The notes below the pieces were generated by a model. It ran no database searches and was not told the origin of the DNA. It saw only the letters and a list, made by a program, of their open reading frames with translations. Below are positions 1 through 7,774 of a stretch of 15,168 nucleotides of DNA, one piece after another (positions within the stretch are counted from its first letter, which is position 1; the number at the start of each line of letters is the position of its first letter). Both the position numbers and the translations under genes were made by a program. This stretch comes from Trichomonas tenax. Taxonomy: Eukaryota; Parabasalia; Trichomonadida; Trichomonadidae. Where the stretch lies: NCBI GenBank assembly GCA_023091735.1, contig JALKBU010001187.1, forward strand, positions 1 through 15,168, read 5' to 3'.

Positions 1-431
1 CCACTTATACCACTGGATAGACAACTATCAATATGTACATGAAAGTACTTTCAAATCGAAAAAATATTGATCAGATAAAAAGTTATGAAGGTCGCGGGAC
101 TACACCGCAGAAGGAAAAATTTTCCCTCATTAATCGAATTATTCCTTCAATTTCTTATTTTTATAATTTATTAAAATATCTAACACAAACCATCATAAAT
201 AGTTATTAAAATAAAACATTTTACACCATTGCATCTCATTGGTAATACTAAAATAGATCAACATAAATATTTAATTATATTTCATCAAAGTTAAATTATA
301 AGTCGCAAGTCGAGTTAGGTTCTTTATGAGAGATAAATAGCTTTTCGATTTTCAAATGATTATCTTTTTTCTTTCAGAGGGCGTAAAACATGTGGTGTGA
401 AGCATTGACATTTAATAAAATGTTTTGAAGA
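1..431. other. AT-rich intergenic DNA downstream of the BspA-like pseudogene
   Basis: I found no convincing coding frame on either strand. The only GC-rich island, around 90-120 (GTCGCGGGACTACACCGC), is followed by a small self-complementary run, GGAAAAATTTTCC. I cannot match this to a tRNA, snRNA or other RNA gene I know. The rest is AT-rich spacer lying 3' of the minus-strand gene that ends at 432. Confidence 0.5.
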
Positions 432-1771
432 TCAAGATTCACATACTTTGATTGGAATTTTGTTGCAAAAATGTGTATTTGGGTAATCACAAGAAATATA
501 AACATCATTTTGTTCCATGAAAGTGTTCATTAACGAATCATCAATATTTTCTTCACCATAATAATAGACAATATATTTCTTATTATCGAACATGATGTTG
601 CTAAGGTGCACCTCACCATATAAAACTAAAGTTAATAGTTTTTGACAGTTCTTAAATGATTATCTCCAATTGCTAAATTTGCATTAGAAACAAAATAAAC
701 AGATTCTAATTTGTTGCAATTAAAGAAGCAAAAGTTGCCTATATAACTAACATTACTAGGTATATTTAATGAAGAAATTGAAGAGCATTCAGAGAATGCA
801 AAACTTCCAATTGAAAAAACCGAATTGAGGATATTAATCTCTTGCAATGATAAACAATTGAAGAATAAATAGTCATTGATTGTTCTTAAGGATGATGAAA
901 AATTAATTGAAGACAATTTAACACAACCTGAAAAAGAATAGTTTCCAATTTCAATTACATAATTACAGAAGATGATATCGTAACACTTGTCAATGAAGGG
1001 AAGGATTGGAATGCATTATTTTGAATTGCTATTTCATTGGTACTTTCTAGAATTGAAATTGAAGTGAGTGAAGAAGCTGTATTGAATGATCTGCCTCCAA
1101 TGAACTAAGAAGGCTTCCTGATTGGAATGTCATTGTGGTGAGACTTTCGCACTTCCAAAATGCTGGAGAAATTATTTTTTCAACACTTCTTGGTATTTCA
1201 AAGGACAAAATATTTGTGTATCCTGCAAAGGACAATTATCTCAATTGAATTCCATCTTCCATTGTAATTCTTGTTATTTTATTGCTGTATTGAATAGCTT
1301 TTCCTCCTATTGATGTAGTTCCTTTATGGAAAAACAATGATGTAACATATTGTAAATGTGTCATTGACTCTGTGAGAACAGAAGTCACAGTTTTTGGGAT
1401 TGTGAATCCATCATTGATTGCTGATGGAATTCTTACAAGTTGTGTCATATCCTTCGTGTACAGAACACTGCCTTCACTTTTATACCATTGGTTATTGGTA
1501 TCAACATAAAAACTTACGAGTTTCGGATTGGAAGTAAACGCTGTCGAATCTATTGATTGAACAGTACTGCCAATAATGACTGTGGTCAGTTTTAAAATGC
1601 TTCAATAGAAGTCGGTCCTTCATCAATTTGAATTATTTCGATATTACTAAGTGGAATATTTTTCGAAGTTTCAGTCCTTGTAATACTTCCACTCTGGGAA
1701 ATTGTGACTTTGGAGCCAACAACATCGTAGCGAGCTGAATGCGAAAGAAAAATAAATAGAAATGAAAACAT
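432..1771 (-). pseudogene. BspA-like leucine-rich-repeat surface protein, multiply frameshifted
   Basis: This is a degraded member of the BspA-like family, cell-surface proteins with TpLRR-type leucine-rich repeats that are greatly expanded in trichomonads. Reading down the minus strand, the ATG at 1769-1771 opens a hydrophobic N-terminus (MFSFLFIFLSHSA) that looks like a signal peptide. LRR units follow, for example IPSNVSYIGNFCFFNCNKL at roughly 690-780 and the LYTKDMTQLVRIPSA type around 1400-1470. The C-terminal module contains YYYGEENIDD and VYISCDYPNTHFCNK and ends at a TGA at 432-434. The frame is broken near 1595, near 1100, near 955-962 and near 655-660, and a TAA at 1236-1238 interrupts it without a frame change. 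The undamaged protein would have had about 446 residues. No transmembrane anchor is visible at the C-terminus. A well-placed initiator motif survives upstream. Family assignment is firm; that it is a pseudogene rather than a chain of sequencing errors is an inference from at least five independent lesions. Confidence 0.82.
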
Positions 1772-1788
1772 TGATTCCCTTCGCAGTC

Positions 1789-1796
1789 AAAAGTGA
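1789..1796 (-). promoter_or_regulatory. Initiator-like element of the BspA-like pseudogene
   Basis: On the minus strand the sequence TCACTTTT matches the trichomonad initiator core TCA(C/T)(T/A). The predicted start base A is at 1794, 23 bases before the ATG at 1771, a normal distance for trichomonad genes. It supports the chosen start and suggests the locus was once transcribed. Confidence 0.55.
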
Positions 1797-2810
1797 AAAA
1801 TATTGTGTGGGAATTGAGGACTTGTTACTTTTTAAAGAAAAATAAATTTAAAATGAAGTGTATTTTTACAAATCAACAACAAAGGTATAGGATATAGAAG
1901 AGTGCTGAACCAAAATCAGAGGATTTGAGCGGGAAATATAAATTTGATTTCCCAAAATTTCAAGTATAAGGATTGATGGCTTGAAGGATCCATCTGCAGG
2001 GAGTGTTGATTAAGGATTTGAGGTTAAATTGAGGAAATGAAGGGTCTGGGATCGCTAGAGAGCGATCGCTCCCATCTAAGTTTATGTGTTAAACCATTAA
2101 CCGAAAAGACATAACTTTAAAATAATGATGTATGGATTATGTAAAAATCACTTTTACTTTAAAATTATTTTTTGAAAAAAGTTGACGAACCCTCTGCCGC
2201 ATCAAATACTTTTCAGATTTTGACGGCAAAAAGAACCAAAAATTTGTGTTTTTCAACTTCATTTGAAGAGAAATAAGGTATTCAAAATATTGCAACATCG
2301 TATGCTTTCATTAACATAGACAAATGCCCTTCTATTTTGATGCTTTTGATCAATTATAACTGTTTGATTAAAGCTAATCTTCAATATGCAGCAAATTTTC
2401 TCATTATTCATGTAATTTCAAATGCATTGTGTATAGCCTCACTCTGTTAAGATCTGTCTGCATTGTAATTCAAATATTATGTTAATATATTTCAATTTTT
2501 GACTTATAAGCTGTATTAAGCCTCCTAATTCAACCTACTATAATACAATCAACTTTGAGTGGTATTTATGATTGACTGTGTGTATATTTATGCTGTAAAT
2601 TCGAAATCTTTATTTTATATCCTTGTTTTAAACACAGCAAGTACATCAAAACTGAGGCGAACTTTAGGCACTGTAAGACTGTGGATCTATTTGGTTTGGA
2701 AATAAAAATATATTTTTTCAAATTTTCTTCGGGATCAAGTATCCTTTGACTATAGCAGGTTGCATCATTTTTCCACTGCATTATCAACGAAAATTTTGTG
2801 TAATAAAAAA
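1797..2810. other. Intergenic DNA with a small GC-rich hairpin
   Basis: There is no convincing gene in this kilobase. A perfect 7-base stem with a 4-base loop, GATCGCT-AGAG-AGCGATC, lies at 2050-2067, and AGCGATCGCT at 2061-2070 is itself a 10-base palindrome. The 96-codon minus-strand open frame at 2566-2856 overlaps the better candidate at 2811-3056, has no recognisable motif, and I regard it as chance. Confidence 0.45.
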
Positions 2811-3056
2811 TTAGTTTTCCAATTTTGAGCGTAATTGGTAAACTGTCTGGAGACACTGGTTCAGCACGGAACTTTGCTGTTTGAGGTCACTTAAATCGCT
2901 GTCTAAACATTGGGCGAGAAGAGCACATGAAAAATCAAGCTGTTCGAGTGATTTATTGCACCAATCCTGCAACTCAATGTAGTTTACCTGTGGTGCTGAA
3001 GAAATTTCTGCTTTCACAGAACTTTTTTCCGCATCAAAATTACGAGTTTCACTCAT
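2811..3056 (-). CDS. Hypothetical 81-residue helical protein
   Basis: I do not recognise this protein. It runs from MSETRNFDAEK to a C-terminal KLEN. There is no signal peptide or membrane segment. After about 20 polar residues the chain becomes a continuous predicted amphipathic helix with leucine and glutamine at heptad-like spacing (LEQLDFSCALLAQCLDSD, LKQQSSVLNQCLQTVYQL), the pattern of small coiled-coil subunits of larger complexes. Three cysteines lie on the helix (in SCALL, AQCLD and NQCLQ), with another in QDWCNK. Composition is protein-like rather than the low-complexity Asn/Lys/Ile expected from chance open frames in AT-rich DNA. The possible initiator (TCAATA, with its A at 3084) is a poor match, so the evidence for expression is weak. 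It could be a small coiled-coil subunit of a trafficking or transcription complex, but no family can be named. Confidence 0.45.
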   Translation of the reverse strand: MSETRNFDAEKSSVKAEISSAPQVNYIELQDWCNKSLEQLDFSCALLAQCLDSDLSDLKQQSSVLNQCLQTVYQLRSKLEN

Positions 3057-3244
3057 TGTATTTAATTTTTAAACGTACAGTATTGATTAATAATAATAAT
3101 AATAGACTACACTTTATATACATTTCATATACATCACTAATTTTTTAAAAAGTAGAAAACATCTCGAAAATAATTTTAGCGATTCATCACTTCTAATTAT
3201 GTATTTAAATAAACCAATATCTCATTTATCTAATGGTTGCACTC

Positions 3245-3661
3245 TTACAGCGCTGATTGCAACATATTCCAAATAATACAGCAACATTTATTGCCACCTT
3301 CAGAGACGGCGTGCTTGGCAAGATCGCCTAGAAGAACGAGTCTAACGGCTATCTGAACTTCGCAGGAACCGAGTGTGTTACGTTCGTTCATATCGACAAG
3401 AAGAGCGCCTTCCTGAGCGATTCTCTTGAAGATATCTGTAACGAAGGAGTTCATGACCATCATAGCTTTGTTGGAGACACCGATATCTGGGTGTACCTGC
3501 TTGAGAACCTTGAAGATTTAAGATGAGAAAGTCTCAGCACGTTTCTTGTGGCGGAGCTTCTTATCCTGCTTAGCAGCGTTGGCAGCATCGACGCCCTTGA
3601 CGGCTGGCTTCTTCTCTGTTGGTGTTTTAGAGGCTTCTTGGATTTATCGTCCTGGAGCCAA
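3245..3661 (-). pseudogene. Histone H2B pseudogene
   Basis: The minus strand encodes an almost complete histone H2B: a basic tail (KLKHRKKRAETFSS), then [20 protein letters not shown] (alpha1/L1/alpha2), [16 protein letters not shown], and a C-terminal helix containing [18 protein letters not shown]. It cannot be translated as it stands. The position of the ATG (3659-3661) is TTG; codon 6 (3644-3646) and codon 48 (3518-3520) are TAA, the latter at the conserved Tyr of the SSYIFK motif. After AVSEG the expected C-terminus is lost in an unrelated tail (GNKCCCIIW), suggesting an indel near 3300. Several conserved residues are also changed, among them Arg to Cys in the GSREVQ-like segment, Thr to Ile and Pro to Leu. 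The clean reading between lesions makes the histone identity certain. Its partner is the intact H2A gene at 3798, head to head. Confidence 0.93.
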
Positions 3662-3681
3662 AATTAAGAAAAGAGTGGATC

Positions 3682-3750
3682 AAAAAATAGAGGGTCTAAA
3701 GTGGCATTTCGTAAAAATAACAGTTATGTCACTTTACTCCACTATTTTTT
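3682..3750. promoter_or_regulatory. Mirrored promoter elements between H2B and H2A
   Basis: Two imperfect inverted copies of one element lie in the bidirectional intergenic region. The left arm, 3682-3705, reads AAAAAATAG-(A)GGGTCTAAAGTGGC. The right arm, 3728-3750, read on the minus strand, gives AAAAAATAG-(T)GGAGTAAAGTGAC. Shared parts are AAAAAATAG and TAAAGTG(A/G)C. Each arm faces one of the two divergent genes, 21 bases from the H2B start position and 48 bases from the H2A start. This arrangement suggests one control element per gene. No specific binding factor can be named from the sequence. Confidence 0.55.
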
Positions 3751-3775
3751 CAAAAACAATTATGGCGGGGAAGTT

Positions 3776-3787
3776 TCACTTCATTCT
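3776..3787 (+). promoter_or_regulatory. Initiator element of histone H2A
   Basis: TCACTTCATTCT carries two overlapping matches to the trichomonad initiator (TCACT and TCATT), placing transcription start at about 3778 or 3783, 15-20 bases before the ATG. Starting there also leaves out the upstream ATG at 3762, which would otherwise open a 10-codon frame ending at TAA 3792-3794. Confidence 0.65.
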
Positions 3788-3797
3788 TTCATAAGTA

Positions 3798-4217
3798 ATG
3801 CCAGCTAAGAAGGGTGTTAAGAAGACAGCAACAAAGACAGCAGTCGATGGTGAGCGCCAGCATCCAAAGACACGTTCATCCCGTGCCGGCCTTCAGTTCC
3901 CAGTCGGTCGTCTCCACAGATTCCTCCGTGAAGGCCGTTATGGTGAGCGTGTCGGTGCAGGTGCTCCAGTCTTCATGGCCGCCGTTCTCGAATATCTTAC
4001 AGTTGAAGTTCTTGAACTTGCAGGTAATGCTGCTCGTGATAACAAGAAGACACGTATTTCCCCACGCCACATCATGCTCGCTGTCCGTAACGATGAAGAA
4101 CTTAACCAGCTCCTCTCCAACATCACAATTGCCTCCGCTGGTGTCGTTCCACACATCCACAAGGTTCTCCTCGGCAATCCAAAGAAGGGCAAGGATGCTT
4201 CCCAGACACAGGAATAA
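3798..4217 (+). CDS. Histone H2A with a C-terminal SQ/TQ motif
   Basis: This is core histone H2A, which pairs with H2B in the nucleosome. The 139-residue protein has a short Lys/Thr-rich N-terminal tail ([15 protein letters not shown]), the hallmark [18 protein letters not shown] with its AGLQFPVGR signature, the central fold with [20 protein letters not shown], the acidic-patch residues in [10 protein letters not shown], and the docking region ending in [20 protein letters not shown]. The terminal SQTQE contains SQ and TQ dipeptides, the phosphorylation target type of H2A.X, although the canonical SQ(E/D)-hydrophobic ending is not present. Codon choice is clearly C-ending and unlike the AT-rich surroundings, as expected for a very highly expressed gene. 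The stop lies in TAAA, the trichomonad polyadenylation signal. The start at 3798 follows a strong initiator. It is divergent from the H2B pseudogene. Confidence 0.97.
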   Translation: MPAKKGVKKTATKTAVDGERQHPKTRSSRAGLQFPVGRLHRFLREGRYGERVGAGAPVFMAAVLEYLTVEVLELAGNAARDNKKTRISPRHIMLAVRNDEELNQLLSNITIASAGVVPHIHKVLLGNPKKGKDASQTQE

Positions 4218-4913
4218 ATTTGTTATTTGTATTCAAATTTTTAACTATTTCTGCATATTTTCTAAAGATTTAAATCTTTTAAGTGATGTATTGAAATCTG
4301 AACCATAAAATATCTAAAATTTTGTGTTCCTCATTAAATCCGGTGTGTTCTTATTACGTTGCGGAAATAAATTTAATAATAATCAATGAGTTCCCGATTA
4401 GTTAACAATAATCTACAGTGATTCATTCCAATAGATTATAGGTCTCAAAAGAAAAGATTGAATTCAATATTCTTGAATCATAACTCAAAGGTTTGAGTAT
4501 ATATGGAATATATTATATAGCTATAGTTTTGATGTTTGGTAGGTTTTGGTCAAATAAACAGGTCATATTATTTTCAGCGATCAAAATAACATTAACTTAC
4601 TAAATCGAACATAAAATCAAATATATTTTAGCTATTATAGATTAAGTTCATGAATGTAAATGCTGTAGCACAAAGGTTTCCCTAAAATCGCAAATTTCGA
4701 AAACAAAAAATCAGTTTTCGAGTCTTTACATTTTAAGAATAATGAAAACTACAGTAATCAGTGTTATATTTGAATAGTGGTCCAAACATAACAAAACGAA
4801 GCGATCAAAAATTGAGCAGAAAAGGTGGTTTGAGTGATGGAGAACTTCAGATTTTAGTTATAAAATTAAATTTCCTGATGTGTGTATTGTAGAATATTGA
4901 AAGTGCGAAAATT
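4218..4913. other. AT-rich intergenic DNA between H2A and DGK
   Basis: There are about 700 bases with no supportable gene on either strand. The H2A 3' end occupies the first tens of bases. The remainder is AT-rich with no strong repeat or hairpin that I could see. Confidence 0.5.
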
Positions 4914-4923
4914 TCATTTTCCA
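4914..4923 (+). promoter_or_regulatory. Initiator element of the diacylglycerol kinase gene
   Basis: TCATTTTCCA fits the trichomonad initiator, with the start base A at 4916, 17 bases before the ATG at 4933. It decides the start: the upstream in-frame ATG at 4882 lies outside the predicted transcript. Confidence 0.6.
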
Positions 4924-4932
4924 TTTGCAAGA

Positions 4933-5949
4933 ATGAGTGTTCGTTTGCTGTTGTTCGTTAGTGTAAACAGCGGCGGTGGATACGGACAGCAGCTGGTTGA
5001 CTATTTGTTCTGTGATCAGAGCATTAAAATCTTCAGGCTTCCAGAAGAAGCGAAGGAATGGAAAAAACTTGATAAATCGATATTGTTTAACAAAAACTTA
5101 AGAGTAGCCATAGCAGGTGGTGATGGATCTATTAATTGGATAGTTTCTATGCTAGCACAATTTTACGGAACTGATAAATCGAAATTTAGACCACCTGTTG
5201 CAATCATACCTTTAGGGACTGGAAACGATCTAAGTCGGACTCTTAAATGGGGTTCATCATTCCACATGTTCGATTTCTTTGATCTCGAAGAAAGATTAAT
5301 TTCGATTAAAGATTCAACAGATATCAAGAATATAGACTTTTGGAAGGTAAATGTTGCAACTCCAAATGGAGTTAGCATGGAAACTTCAATGATCAACTAC
5401 TTTTCACCTGGGATTGATGCAAACATTGCGAAAGATTTTGCAGAAACTCGCAAGAACTATCCGATGATCTTTGTATCTCAGTTCCTCAGCAAGTTCATGT
5501 ATGTTCCAATTACAATGCTTTCGCTGTTCAATCAGCCAAGTTTGCATGAATTTTTAACAGGATCAATGAAAATGAAGAATGGAAAAATGAAAAGACTTCG
5601 ATTCCATGATGAATCAAAAACTTTTGTTGTTCAGGCCATCCCTTTCATATATGGAGGTGCAGACCTCGTTAAAGATAAAAAGAGCAGATTCGTTGATGAT
5701 GGATACTTTGAAGTCATCACACAAGGCGGAGTTTGGTCTCTTGGAGTTTCCCACATTGGAATAAACCTTGGAAAGCAAATCGGACAAGGAAATAGCTTGA
5801 GACTTGAGACAAACAAAGATATGTGTTACCAAGTTGATGGTGAAGCATTTAGAGCTAAAGCACACACCAAATTCGAACTTAAGAGAGTTGGTTCTTATCC
5901 TTTCATTTTTGCGCCATCAACAAACACTTCTTCATTCTTTGACTTTTAA
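4933..5949 (+). CDS. Minimal diacylglycerol kinase (catalytic plus accessory domain)
   Basis: This protein should phosphorylate diacylglycerol to phosphatidic acid with ATP, ending DAG signalling and feeding phospholipid synthesis. Starting at MSVRLLLFVSVNSGGGYG, chosen because the initiator lies just 5' of it, it has 338 residues. The DAGK catalytic domain occupies about residues 3-125: VNSGGGYG, then the nucleotide motif AIAGGDGSINWIV (usually GGDGT), then PPVAIIPLGTGNDLSRTLKW, which is diagnostic. The DAGK accessory domain fills the rest: MINYFSPGIDANIAKDF, ETRKNYPMIFVSQFLSKFMY, DDGYFEVI, and CYQVDGEAF. There are no C1 zinc fingers, EF hands, PH domain or membrane segments, so it is much smaller than animal DGKs and should be a soluble or peripherally bound enzyme. 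All signature motifs are present; the only notable change is Ser for Thr in GGDGT, a conservative one. The frame is intact and intronless. Confidence 0.93.
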   Translation: MSVRLLLFVSVNSGGGYGQQLVDYLFCDQSIKIFRLPEEAKEWKKLDKSILFNKNLRVAIAGGDGSINWIVSMLAQFYGTDKSKFRPPVAIIPLGTGNDLSRTLKWGSSFHMFDFFDLEERLISIKDSTDIKNIDFWKVNVATPNGVSMETSMINYFSPGIDANIAKDFAETRKNYPMIFVSQFLSKFMYVPITMLSLFNQPSLHEFLTGSMKMKNGKMKRLRFHDESKTFVVQAIPFIYGGADLVKDKKSRFVDDGYFEVITQGGVWSLGVSHIGINLGKQIGQGNSLRLETNKDMCYQVDGEAFRAKAHTKFELKRVGSYPFIFAPSTNTSSFFDF

Positions 5950-6527
5950 TATATCAACATATGTTGATCTTTCCTTATACTGTAATGTAAATCATGCTAA
6001 TAATCTCAAAAATATTTGAATTGCAATGACTATAGGTCATATATTTTTTCATGTGTTTGTGATTCGGTTTAAAATATTAAATGCTTTGGATTTCAGCGTT
6101 CTTTAACGATGAAATATCATACCCTATGTCTTTGTTTGTTGATGAAAAAAGAGAAAGACATGCTATTGATATTATTAAATTAATATTCAACATTGATCAA
6201 TGGCAATGATAACATAAATAGACTGTGTTATTCTTAAATAATTTATGATGAATAAATCAATGAAAAAATTGATCATAAATCGCAAAATATCGAAAGATTT
6301 GAAATCTATGATCATAGATCCTTCATAGAAATCAACATTTTTCACTATGGTGAACTTAATATTAAACTGCTGAGCATTTTTAAAATCTCAAAAATTACTC
6401 GTTAAACTACTACTTTAAAGTGAAAATATCGAAATGAAATATATGATTTAATGACATTTACGCTTAAGTGTATATAAATGATATATAATATATATATATA
6501 TTTAATATAGAAAACATATAACAAATT
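5950..6527. other. Intergenic DNA between convergent DGK and thioredoxin genes, with a TA repeat and a palindrome
   Basis: The two flanking genes converge, so this holds two 3' ends and no gene is supportable. ATCTATGATCATAGAT at 6304-6319 is a perfect 16-base palindrome. A near-pure TA dinucleotide run covers about 6481-6502, just past the thioredoxin stop. A TTAAAT-type polyadenylation signal for thioredoxin lies beside it, around 6500. Confidence 0.5.
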
Positions 6528-6860
6528 CTATTGAAGCTTTTGGATCTTCTCTCTGATGATATCAGTATTATCACCAATGTATGAATCGAGTTCCTTCAGT
6601 CTGCTTTCCTGTTTAAGGAACTTTAAGTTTGGAATTGCATCAACTCCATAATACATCTTGATTTCTGGATTTTCTTCGATATCAACTTTAACAAATCTAA
6701 CACCAGGCTGATCTTTTGCAATTTCTGGTAGTTTTCTTCCTAATTTTGTGCAAGTTCTGCACCATATCGCGTACATATCGACGACACTGATTCCCTGGTA
6801 GCTGGCGATGAGATCGTTCAGCTCATTGAGACTTCCATTGAAGTTAATAACTTCGGCCAT
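6528..6860 (-). CDS. Thioredoxin-like protein with WCRTC active site
   Basis: This is a single-domain thioredoxin fold protein of 110 residues, about the normal length, and a likely thiol-disulfide oxidoreductase in the cytosol. No signal peptide is visible. The active site is WCRTC at residues 33-37 in place of the canonical WCGPC. Asp28, six residues before the first cysteine, matches the buried catalytic Asp of thioredoxin (VVDMYAIWC), and the cis-proline is in AIPNLKF (Pro77). The VRFVKVDIEENPEIKMYYGV segment is the usual beta3-alpha3 part. Replacement of GP by RT between the cysteines should raise or shift redox potential and partner choice, but the family tolerates such changes. Start: ATG at 6858-6860; the TTG just before it is unlikely. 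The initiator upstream is weak (TCAGA with its A at 6878). Trichomonads rely on thioredoxin and peroxiredoxin for oxygen defence, so a role there is plausible, though the odd motif may mean a specialised partner. Confidence 0.92.
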   Translation of the reverse strand: MAEVINFNGSLNELNDLIASYQGISVVDMYAIWCRTCTKLGRKLPEIAKDQPGVRFVKVDIEENPEIKMYYGVDAIPNLKFLKQESRLKELDSYIGDNTDIIREKIQKLQ

Positions 6861-7339
6861 CAAAAAAAAAATATATCTGAATAAACTATAACTTGATTGC
6901 AGCTGAACTACAAATGATGAGCTTAATCTAAATCCGAAGAACGAAAGATCGAAAGCGATTATTATAAAATCAAACGTTTGGGAAATTCATTTTTAGATGC
7001 TGATTTCGCAATAAATAGCATTTTTAGACGAAGCAATAGACACTGATGAAGTAGCAAAGTGCGAAAACATTTTTTCACAACGATGAAAATTTTCAAGTTG
7101 GCGGATTTTCAATATTTTTCAATTTTTAGGGTTACAAACAACATGCACAATCCAGTTTTAATTAAATTTCGGAATCCAGTCGATTCTAAGAAAATATTGA
7201 TAAAACTCATAGAAATCAATTTCTGTCGTTTTGGATAATTTTTTTGAATTCTTTTAGGACGAAATCGCTTCGTATATTAATTTTCTAGTCTGTATTTTGC
7301 ATTTTTGTCTTAAACTATCAAAGTTTTCTTTTTAGAAAA
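6861..7339. other. Divergent intergenic region between thioredoxin and the 144-residue orphan
   Basis: This holds the promoters of both flanking genes. A 10-base A run sits directly before the thioredoxin start. TCAAAG at 7318-7323, 20 bases before the ATG at 7340, is the only initiator-like site for the plus-strand gene and is a poor match. I see no further gene or repeat. Confidence 0.4.
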
Positions 7340-7774
7340 ATGTCGGATAATATGTTGCCATTTTATAACGATTATGAACTTTATAATCAAGAAAATGGCG
7401 CCAATGCGGCATCGAGTCTCCCAAACTGCACAGGAATCTTGGCTTTGCCAACTTCAAGTTTGAGTGCGTATATGGAATCTTTTACACCGAATTTCAACGA
7501 ACTTTCATACGACACTTTCGATTTTCAGTCCAACACTTTTTCTTTCAATGATGTTGCTGGCTCAATTGATGTTGAAGCAGGATCGATGAGTTTTCACGAA
7601 GCACCTGCTGATAATTTAGGTAACTTAAGTAAAGACTGTTACGAATCACCTCAAATAACCGCGTTTTGGGAGAGATATAACCAATATCCGCAGTACTTAA
7701 AGAAGATAAAGAAACGAAACAGACAAAAAGCAAAGAAAATGACATCAAAGGTCTCACAGAAGGCCAGCAACTGA
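7340..7774 (+). CDS. Orphan 144-residue protein with acidic N-terminal part and strongly basic tail
   Basis: I do not recognise the family. The first ~100 residues are acidic and rich in Ser, Asn and aromatic residues (LPFYNDYELYNQENG, NELSYDTFDFQSNTFSFND), with no membrane segment. Residues ~103-123 form a short aromatic block, CYESPQITAFWERYNQYPQY. The last ~25 residues are very basic (LKKIKKRNRQKAKKMTSK) and read as a nuclear localisation signal or nucleic-acid-binding tail. The composition, acidic and aromatic ahead of a basic segment, is what a small transcription factor or chromatin-associated protein might look like, but this is inference from composition alone. The frame is open throughout, composition is unlike chance open frames of this DNA, and the ATG follows a short A-rich leader. 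The expected promoter motif is weak. It is followed by 3' sequence with TAAAA at about 7843. Confidence 0.6.
   Translation: MSDNMLPFYNDYELYNQENGANAASSLPNCTGILALPTSSLSAYMESFTPNFNELSYDTFDFQSNTFSFNDVAGSIDVEAGSMSFHEAPADNLGNLSKDCYESPQITAFWERYNQYPQYLKKIKKRNRQKAKKMTSKVSQKASN

Noticed and set aside
86..125. GC-rich island with possible hairpins, considered as a tRNA or small RNA
   Set aside because: No cloverleaf, no internal box A/B promoter pattern and no known small-RNA signature could be made out.
3546..3794. 82-codon plus-strand open frame before H2A
   Set aside because: It runs antisense through the H2B pseudogene and the shared promoter; the transcript is expected to start after most of it.
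3814..4308. Long plus-strand open frame of 164 codons overlapping H2A
   Set aside because: It is a shadow of the histone H2A gene in another frame, open because of the C-ending codon use of H2A; its own composition is meaningless (Ser/Gln/Val runs).
6481..6502. TA dinucleotide run considered as a promoter or origin element
   Set aside because: It is a simple microsatellite in the 3' flank between convergent genes; nothing else supports a function.
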